DNA from: Planctomycetota bacterium
GTDB taxonomy: Bacteria > Planctomycetota > UBA8108 > UBA1146
Direction: 5' to 3'
Assembly: GCA_002691835.1 (NCBI GenBank)
Contig: NZJA01000038.1
Location: 1 to 19,310, forward strand
DNA length: 19,310 bases
Part shown: positions 14,424 through 19,310 of the stretch, piece after piece
Layout of the letters: each line of letters begins with the position of its first letter
How positions within the stretch are numbered: position 1 is the first letter of the stretch
The notes under the pieces: model-generated
Databases searched by the model: none
What the model was told of the DNA's origin: nothing
The model's input: only the letters and a program-made list of their open reading frames with translations
Translations under genes and position numbers: made by a program

Positions 14424-14444
14424 CTTGGGAAGCTGCTTGGGAAG
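14424..14444 (+). repeat. Short direct repeat in the folC leader
   Basis: cttgggaag occurs at 14424-14432 and 14436-14444, a 12-bp period, upstream of folC. It is only nine bases and may be chance. Confidence 0.35.
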
Positions 14445-14545
14445 ACTTCGCTCATCACGGATGCTGTGTCATCGTCGGACAAAGGTCAATGCGCTTCAGG
14501 CTCAATGTGGTTGAGAAAGTACCTGCAGAAGGGAGTCCTCCCAGT

Positions 14546-15865
14546 ATGGTTGCGATCGCACCTCCCCCGGGAGATCCGAAAGATCTACCCGCATGGCTGG
14601 CCTCCTTTACCAATTGGGAGAAGCAGTTGCCATTGGGTCAAGAAAGGCGCGAATGGGGTCCCCTTCGCTGCCGCAAGCTTCTCGATCGTTTACATCTGGA
14701 CACCTCACAGCAACGAGTGATTCAAGTTGCCGGATCAAAAGGCAAGGGATCCACTGTCCTCTGGCTCGAATCGTTATTGTCCATCCGAGGTCAAACGACA
14801 GCGGCCACCACTTCTCCCCATCTGATCTCCCTTGAAGAAAGAATCCGCCTCAACGGGGAACAGGTTTCCTTCCCGCGACTCCTTGCAGGACTCCACAAGA
14901 TCTACCCCGCTCTCATCGCTGGGCAGTCAGCAGGAGATCCATTGCCCACCTTCTTTGATCTATGGACAGCACTGTTTACTGAAATCGCCGTCTCAGAGGG
15001 AGTAGAAAATATTCTTCTCGAAGTTGGGCTCGGAGGACCGCTCGACTCGACAACTGCGATTCCGCACGATCTCGGAATCTTGACGACCATCGACCTTGAG
15101 CACACTGCCCTGCTTGGGGACACCTGCGAAAAAATCGCCGCAGAGAAATCAAAAATCGCCCGATCGGGAAAACCCTTCATGATCTCTTCTGGGGAAACGG
15201 CTGGGACTGCTGAACAAATCGCCAGAACTCTTCAATCCTCTCCCAGCATCTCCTGTGAAGATTCTCGAATTCCGGATTCTGTCCCGAGCCATCAGAAGCT
15301 GAATGGAGCCACTGCGCTTCAGGCCCTCGAAAGATTGCCGGAGTTTGAGCCCTTCACCTCAGAAGAGGTCTCAAGGGCCTGGAAGGAAATGAAGCTGCCT
15401 GCTCGTCTCGAAGTTCTGCAGGGATTCCCTCCGCTCCTTCTGGACGGCGCACATACCCCGGCCTCACTACGAGCATTTGTTCAAGGATTCCGATCTTTTC
15501 GAAATCAGCAAATCTCTCCCGACTCTTCTTCCGAGCACCCGCGTGGCGGCGCCATCCTTTTGGGGATGCTTGCAGACAAAAATCCCCAAGCGACTTTGGC
15601 AGAGTTGTCTCAGCTCGATCCGTTCCCAGAAATCTGCACTCTGGGAATTCCAGTCCCCCGGGGAATGTCTGCCCAAGAAATCGCCACTGAACTTCAGCCG
15701 ATCGCCGATCAACATGGACGCAGGCTACAGGTGGCTGAAAGCCCAGAGGAGGGTCTTCGCTGGCTTAGAAAAATGGCCGCAACCGGAGAACCGATTGCGG
15801 CCACGGGTTCCATGTATCTCGCAGGAATGGTTCGCAAAGCCTGGCTGGCCCCGGAACCCTCCTGA
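14546..15865 (+). CDS. folC: Bifunctional folylpolyglutamate / dihydrofolate synthase family protein
   Basis: 439-aa ATP-dependent ligase of the Mur/FolC family that adds glutamate to dihydropteroate or folates. The P-loop is VAGSKGKGST (61-70, with Ser-Lys where GTNGKGS is usual). It is followed by TSPHLISLEERIRLNG (89-104), LLEVGLGGPLDSTTAI (157-172), LEHTALLGDTCEKIAAEKSKIA (split as LEHTALLGDTCEKIA, AEKSKIA), LPARLEVLQG and the C-terminal LLLDGAHTPAS. Length is normal. The ATG at 14546 has GGGAG 10 nt upstream and leaves a short N-terminus. An ATG at 14489, with AAAGG only 3 nt upstream, would add 19 low-conservation residues and is the alternative start. Divergent from the amidotransferase operon and tail to tail with clpC, with 6 bp between stops. 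Confidence 0.88.
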   Translation: MVAIAPPPGDPKDLPAWLASFTNWEKQLPLGQERREWGPLRCRKLLDRLHLDTSQQRVIQVAGSKGKGSTVLWLESLLSIRGQTTAATTSPHLISLEERIRLNGEQVSFPRLLAGLHKIYPALIAGQSAGDPLPTFFDLWTALFTEIAVSEGVENILLEVGLGGPLDSTTAIPHDLGILTTIDLEHTALLGDTCEKIAAEKSKIARSGKPFMISSGETAGTAEQIARTLQSSPSISCEDSRIPDSVPSHQKLNGATALQALERLPEFEPFTSEEVSRAWKEMKLPARLEVLQGFPPLLLDGAHTPASLRAFVQGFRSFRNQQISPDSSSEHPRGGAILLGMLADKNPQATLAELSQLDPFPEICTLGIPVPRGMSAQEIATELQPIADQHGRRLQVAESPEEGLRWLRKMAATGEPIAATGSMYLAGMVRKAWLAPEPS

Positions 15866-15871
15866 GCCCCA

Positions 15872-18373
15872 TTAAGGAGCGGCTGTCGGCGCGTCAGCTT
15901 CCTTTGGTGAATCTGACGGAATCACCTTGAATCGCAAAGACTTCTCAAAGACTTCCGCCTCAAGAACAGTTCCCTGCTTGACCTCGCCCCGTAACAGCTC
16001 CTCAGAAAGAGGATCTTCAACGAACTTCTGAATCGATCGACGCAGGGGACGTGCACCAAAGTCTGGGTTGTAACCTTCATCAATCAGGAAATCCTTGGCG
16101 ACGTCAGAAAGACGCAACTCGATTCCCTGCTCACGAAGACGCTCCATGACCTGCTTCATCTCAATATCAATGATCTCATTCAGGTCTTCTCGGCCCAGAG
16201 GCTCGAAGAAGACAGTGTCATCGAGACGATTGAGAAATTCTGGACGGAAGAATTTTTCCACTTCGCCCATGACTTCCTTGCTCATCTGTTCTGAATTTCG
16301 CCCACCCTCTGTGTTGCGGAATCCAAGAGAACTCTGATTCTTGATCAGATCTGCACCGATATTGGAGGTCATGATCAACACCACATTGCGGAAGTCGATG
16401 ACTCGGCCGAATGAATCGGTCACATGCCCTTCCTCCATCACCTGCAACAACATGTTGAAGACATCGGAGTGCGCCTTCTCCACCTCATCCAGTAGAACCA
16501 CAGAGTAAGGACGACGACGGATCTTCTCCGTCAGCTGGCCACCTTCTTCATATCCTACGTATCCTGGGGGAGCTCCGACCAGTCTGGAAACATTGTGTTT
16601 TTCCATAAACTCGGACATATCCACCTGGATCAGAGCATCTTCTTCACCAAACAGAAACTTTGCCAAGCTCTTGGCGAGCAGGGTTTTACCCACTCCCGTA
16701 GGACCGAGAAACAGGAACGAACCCACTGGGCGGCGTGGATCTTTGAGTCCACTCCGACTTCGGCGAACAGCACGACTGATGCGCTCGATGGCAGCATGCT
16801 GCGAAACGACAGAGTCGTGAAGCTCGTCCTCCATGTTAAGAAGTCGAGAAGCTTCGCCACTGTCGATTCGAGTCAATGGAATACCGGTCATCTTCGCCAC
16901 AGTATCAGCGATGATTTCCTCATCGACGACTCCGCAGGTTTCGTCGGCTTTCTGCTTCCAGTTGCTCAACTCTTCTTCGCGCTGTTTCTTCAGGCGACTC
17001 GCCTTGTCTCGAAGGTTGGCAGCTCGTTCGAAATCTTGCTGAGCAACCGAGGCCTCCTTCTCCCGATCAAGTTCAAGGATTTGCTCATCCAATTCCTTCA
17101 AATCGGGGGGCCGGGTTGATTGCTTGAGGCGGACACGGGATCCGGCCTCATCGATGACGTCAATCGCCTTGTCGGGAAGGAAGCGCCCGTTGATATAACG
17201 GACCGCCATATCGACTGCCGACACGAGCGCATCGTCGGTGTACTCAACCCTGTGATGAGCTTCATACTTGTCCCGAAGACCCTTGAGGATTTCGACCGAC
17301 TCATCGCGAGTCGGCGGGTTGACGATAATGCTCTGGAATCTTCTCTCCAGTGCGCCGTCTTTTTCAATGTGCTTACGGTATTCGTCGAGAGTTGTCGCAC
17401 CTATGCACTGAATCTCGCCTCTGGAAAGGGCGGGCTTCAACACATTCGAAGCATCGATCGCTCCTTCTGCTCCACCCGCTCCAACAAGCGTGTGCAACTC
17501 GTCGATGAACAGGATCACGTTCTTGACGCGGCTGACTTCTGTCATCACCGCCTTGATGCGCTCCTCGAACTGCCCTCGATACTTTGTTCCCGCAACCATC
17601 AGTGCAAGGTCGAGAACGACGATTCTCTGGCTGCGAAGAATCTCAGGAACATCACCGGAGATGATTTCCTGAGCGAGGCCTTCCACGATGGCACTCTTAC
17701 CAACGCCGGGCTCACCCAATAGAACCGGATTGTTTTTGGTTCTGCGGGCAAGGATTTGCATCACGCGCTCAATCTCATCCGCGCGGCCAATGACGGGATC
17801 CAAAGAAGCGGAACGAGCCATCTCTGTCAGATCACGGCCGAATGAATCGAGTGCTGGAGTTTTGGAATTTCTCGATTTCTGCCCCATCGGCTTGGATTCA
17901 GGCTCGGCCTCTTCCATATCAGAGTCATTGACATCGGCTCCGAGTATTTCGAGAACTTCTGTCCTGACATCTTCAAGGACCAGTCCCAGGTCTTTCAGTA
18001 CCGTAGCAGCCACGCCTTGTTCTTCACGAATCAAGCCGAGGAGAAGATGCTCGGTACCGATGTAGTTGTGACGTAATTCCTTTGCGGCTTCCTGACAAAG
18101 CTCCAGGACCCGCTTGGCTCTTGGGGTGAACGGCAATTGGCCCACCTGATGGACCATGGCGTGGCCAGTCTGGACCTGACGTTCAATCTCCGCACGGATT
18201 TTCCCTGAATCGACATCAAGGTTTTTGAAAACATTGGCGGCGACTCCACTTCCTTCTTGAACAAGGCCAAGAAGGATGTGTTCGGTGCCTATGAAATCGT
18301 GGCTGAATCTTTGGGCTTCTTTGCGCGCCAGTGCCATGACTTTGCGTGCACGATCGGTAAATCGGTCAAACAT
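15872..18373 (-). CDS. clpC: ATP-dependent Clp protease ATPase subunit ClpC
   Basis: 833-aa HSP100 unfoldase that feeds proteins to ClpP. Two N-terminal Clp_N repeats (about 1-145; [15 protein letters not shown] and [15 protein letters not shown]) are the domain that binds adaptors and phosphoarginine in known ClpC. The D1 ATPase has Walker A GEPGVGKS (about 220) and [23 protein letters not shown]-type coiled linker (about 435-475, [21 protein letters not shown]) identifies ClpC rather than ClpA or ClpB. D2 has Walker A GPTGVGKT (about 556) and [11 protein letters not shown]; the SSLGFR loop (about 682) is the expected ClpP-docking tripeptide. A Pro/Ala-rich tail ends the protein. The ATG at 18373 has GAGGA upstream. 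mcsB lies 377 bp upstream on the same strand, matching the phosphoarginine-marking pathway. ClpP is not in the window. Confidence 0.96.
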   Translation of the reverse strand: MFDRFTDRARKVMALARKEAQRFSHDFIGTEHILLGLVQEGSGVAANVFKNLDVDSGKIRAEIERQVQTGHAMVHQVGQLPFTPRAKRVLELCQEAAKELRHNYIGTEHLLLGLIREEQGVAATVLKDLGLVLEDVRTEVLEILGADVNDSDMEEAEPESKPMGQKSRNSKTPALDSFGRDLTEMARSASLDPVIGRADEIERVMQILARRTKNNPVLLGEPGVGKSAIVEGLAQEIISGDVPEILRSQRIVVLDLALMVAGTKYRGQFEERIKAVMTEVSRVKNVILFIDELHTLVGAGGAEGAIDASNVLKPALSRGEIQCIGATTLDEYRKHIEKDGALERRFQSIIVNPPTRDESVEILKGLRDKYEAHHRVEYTDDALVSAVDMAVRYINGRFLPDKAIDVIDEAGSRVRLKQSTRPPDLKELDEQILELDREKEASVAQQDFERAANLRDKASRLKKQREEELSNWKQKADETCGVVDEEIIADTVAKMTGIPLTRIDSGEASRLLNMEDELHDSVVSQHAAIERISRAVRRSRSGLKDPRRPVGSFLFLGPTGVGKTLLAKSLAKFLFGEEDALIQVDMSEFMEKHNVSRLVGAPPGYVGYEEGGQLTEKIRRRPYSVVLLDEVEKAHSDVFNMLLQVMEEGHVTDSFGRVIDFRNVVLIMTSNIGADLIKNQSSLGFRNTEGGRNSEQMSKEVMGEVEKFFRPEFLNRLDDTVFFEPLGREDLNEIIDIEMKQVMERLREQGIELRLSDVAKDFLIDEGYNPDFGARPLRRSIQKFVEDPLSEELLRGEVKQGTVLEAEVFEKSLRFKVIPSDSPKEADAPTAAP

Positions 18374-18490
18374 GTTTCTTTCCTCACCTTACCAGACCAA
18401 GAATCTTCCCGTTGACTGGGAAGAGACGGCTCTGATTCTCTGTCGGAACAACCTCCTGGCTGCTCCTGATAACCGGATTTCCTGTGAAAA

Positions 18491-18521
18491 CCCCGGTTAC
18501 TCGATTACTGATTCCCCGGTT
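18491..18521 (-). repeat. Direct repeat AACCGGGG upstream of clpC
   Basis: On the minus strand AACCGGGG occurs at 18521-18514 and 18498-18491, a 23-bp period (about two helical turns), 118-148 bp before the clpC ATG. The copy nearer clpC also takes part in the taaccgg/ccggtta dyad. Possible activator or repressor sites; no regulator can be named. Confidence 0.45.
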
Positions 18522-18625
18522 TCCATTTTCCCAACGTCAGGCCTTCTCTGGTGATCTACGCCGTCAAAGTCAAAAACTGACAGCGCAAACCTGATCGAGA
18601 GTCCTTCTCAGCAGGATGACGTTCT

Positions 18626-18694
18626 TCATGGGATTTCGGTTCCCATGAGTGTGCTCAAGTACGCCGAGTATGCTTGAGTACGCATGAACTTGAG
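18626..18694. repeat. Nested inverted repeats between mcsB and clpC
   Basis: tcatggga 18626-18633 pairs perfectly with tcccatga 18641-18648 (7-nt loop). Immediately beside it ctcaagt 18654-18660 pairs with acttgag 18688-18694, with an inner atgc/gcat pairing (18670-18673, 18682-18685); cttgag at 18673-18678 is an alternative partner for ctcaag. No U-tract follows either stem on either strand. These could be mRNA processing or stability structures or operator half-sites. Confidence 0.5.
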
Positions 18695-18751
18695 TTCCTG
18701 TCCCCTGAATATCATCCAACGGGCATGATAACCGAAGAAACCCAAAAATGT

Positions 18752-19310
18752 TCAAGAAGCCGAGAATCCTTCTCCGGAGGGATTGTCCAGAATACCACGC
18801 AAAAGATCGGCTCTTTTCCGATCCCGATCTTCCGTCGACAAAGGTTCTCCCTGGAGGCACTGAAGATGTCCCGGCTGGCTGTGCAAAAACATGCGATTGA
18901 CCTGGGCCATGCTGACTTGGTCCAGAATCCCCATCGTCGCACCCAATCGAACCAAAGAAAGATGCTCCAGAGCTTCTTTGCTGGTGATCACGTGCGCGTG
19001 GGACAGAATTCCATAAGCGCGTCCGATTCGGTCCTCAATTCGCTCGCGCCGACGTTCGAGAAGTTCTTCTCTCAGCTTACGCTCGTATTCGATAATTCTT
19101 GGCAACACGGAGGCGATGTTCTCAAGTATTTCGTCCTCGGTCAGACCGAGAGTTCTTTGATTCGAAATCTGGAAAAAATCTCCCTGCGCTTCGGTTCCTT
19201 CGCCGAAGAGCCCGCGGACTGCCAAGTGGATCTTTGTCGCCGCACTGGTGACCTGCTCGATCTGCCCAGTGATGACCAATGCCGGAAGGTGCAGCATCAC
19301 GGAAGCCCTC
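18752..19310 (-). CDS. mcsB: Protein arginine kinase McsB, C-terminal part
   Basis: Kinase that phosphorylates arginines on damaged proteins, marking them for ClpC-ClpP. The frame is open to the right edge; about 185 residues are visible, the C-terminal half of a roughly 350-aa protein. The visible part begins RASMMLHLPALVITGQIEQV, the phosphagen-kinase-like segment of McsB, followed by LAVRGLFGEGTEAQGDFFQISNQ (here in two parts: LAVRGLFGEGTEAQGD, FFQISNQRTLG). Near the C-terminus EDRDRKRADLLRG contains the RDxxRA motif that forms the allosteric phosphoarginine site in characterised McsB, so the regulatory site appears intact. The N-terminus, and any mcsA or ctsR upstream, lie outside the window. 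The same-strand position before clpC mirrors the Firmicute operon, though with a long spacer. Confidence 0.93.
   Translation of the reverse strand, partial: RASVMLHLPALVITGQIEQVTSAATKIHLAVRGLFGEGTEAQGDFFQISNQRTLGLTEDEILENIASVLPRIIEYERKLREELLERRRERIEDRIGRAYGILSHAHVITSKEALEHLSLVRLGATMGILDQVSMAQVNRMFLHSQPGHLQCLQGEPLSTEDRDRKRADLLRGILDNPSGEGFSAS

Larger units (their letters stand above)
18374..18751. other. mcsB-clpC intergenic region with repeats and possible clpC promoter
   Basis: 378 bp with no convincing gene. Near mcsB a weak hairpin (agaag 18755-18759 with cttct 18769-18773) is followed on the minus strand by TTTTT at 18744-18748, a possible poor terminator overlapping the mcsB stop. Inverted repeats occupy 18626-18694 and a direct repeat lies at 18491-18521. 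A perfect 7-bp dyad (taaccgg 18470-18476, ccggtta 18493-18499) lies about 100-130 bp before clpC. I see no match to the CIRCE element or to the canonical CtsR heptad repeat. The length and structure suggest that clpC has its own promoter. Confidence 0.5.

Noticed and set aside
18566..18584. gtcaaagtcaaaa upstream of clpC as a CtsR operator
   Set aside because: The CtsR site needs two GTCAAA-type heptads separated by a 3-nt spacer. Here the hexamers abut with no spacer, and the site is about 200 bp from the clpC start.
18570..18942. Minus-strand open frames in and near the mcsB-clpC gap (18570-18860, 18712-18942)
   Set aside because: Both overlap the end of mcsB in another frame, have no homology-like features and no good ribosome site. 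The region is better described as structured non-coding sequence.
1..19310. CRISPR arrays, tRNA or rRNA genes, insertion sequences, prophage or defence genes
   Set aside because: None seen: no regularly spaced long repeats, no tRNA cloverleaf noticed, no transposase or integrase motifs. All long frames that look real are metabolic, respiratory, transport, surface or chaperone genes.

Overview
The window most likely comes from a planctomycete or a close relative, with moderate GC. Four things point there: a secreted protein ending in the duplicated dockerin-like Ca-binding module and Cys-rich tail typical of that phylum, an alternative complex III (ACIII) cluster, a non-Firmicute mcsB-clpC pair, and lpxB, which implies a lipid A outer membrane. 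Nearly all sequence is assigned to genes; there are no tRNAs, rRNAs, CRISPR arrays or insertion sequences.

Layout. (1) 1-4521, minus strand: the head of an ACIII operon, actA (pentaheme cytochrome c), actB (Mo-oxidoreductase-like plus ferredoxin fusion) and the first half of actC (NrfD-like membrane quinol subunit), the last running off the left edge. (2) 4724-6097, minus: ctaA/COX15-like heme A synthase with an unusual N-terminal membrane extension. It would supply heme A to an aa3/caa3-type oxidase that ACIII feeds with electrons. (3) 6480-8957, plus: an 825-aa secreted modular protein with two FN3-like repeats, a cohesin-like domain and a dockerin-like C-terminus. (4) 8971-9010: a near-ideal bidirectional terminator between converging units. 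(5) 9050-14321, minus: a tightly packed five-gene unit read as class I glutamine amidotransferase, lpxB, an unknown bitopic membrane protein, aroB and a MATE transporter. Three of its four junctions overlap; the fourth holds a perfect hairpin that buries the next start codon. (6) 14546-15865, plus: folC, diverging from the previous unit across a region with three copies of a palindromic decamer. (7) 15872-19310, minus: the 3' end of mcsB (protein arginine kinase), a 377-bp spacer rich in inverted repeats, and clpC.

How it works together: regions 1-2 form a respiratory module (quinol to ACIII to a heme A oxidase). Region 5 mixes cell-envelope and aromatic-precursor biosynthesis with export. 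Region 7 is a protein quality-control module in which McsB marks proteins with phosphoarginine for the ClpC unfoldase. No wholly new system is evident. The least explained parts are the 299-aa membrane protein at 11553-12452, the ctaA extension, the modular secreted protein and several non-coding inverted-repeat structures.
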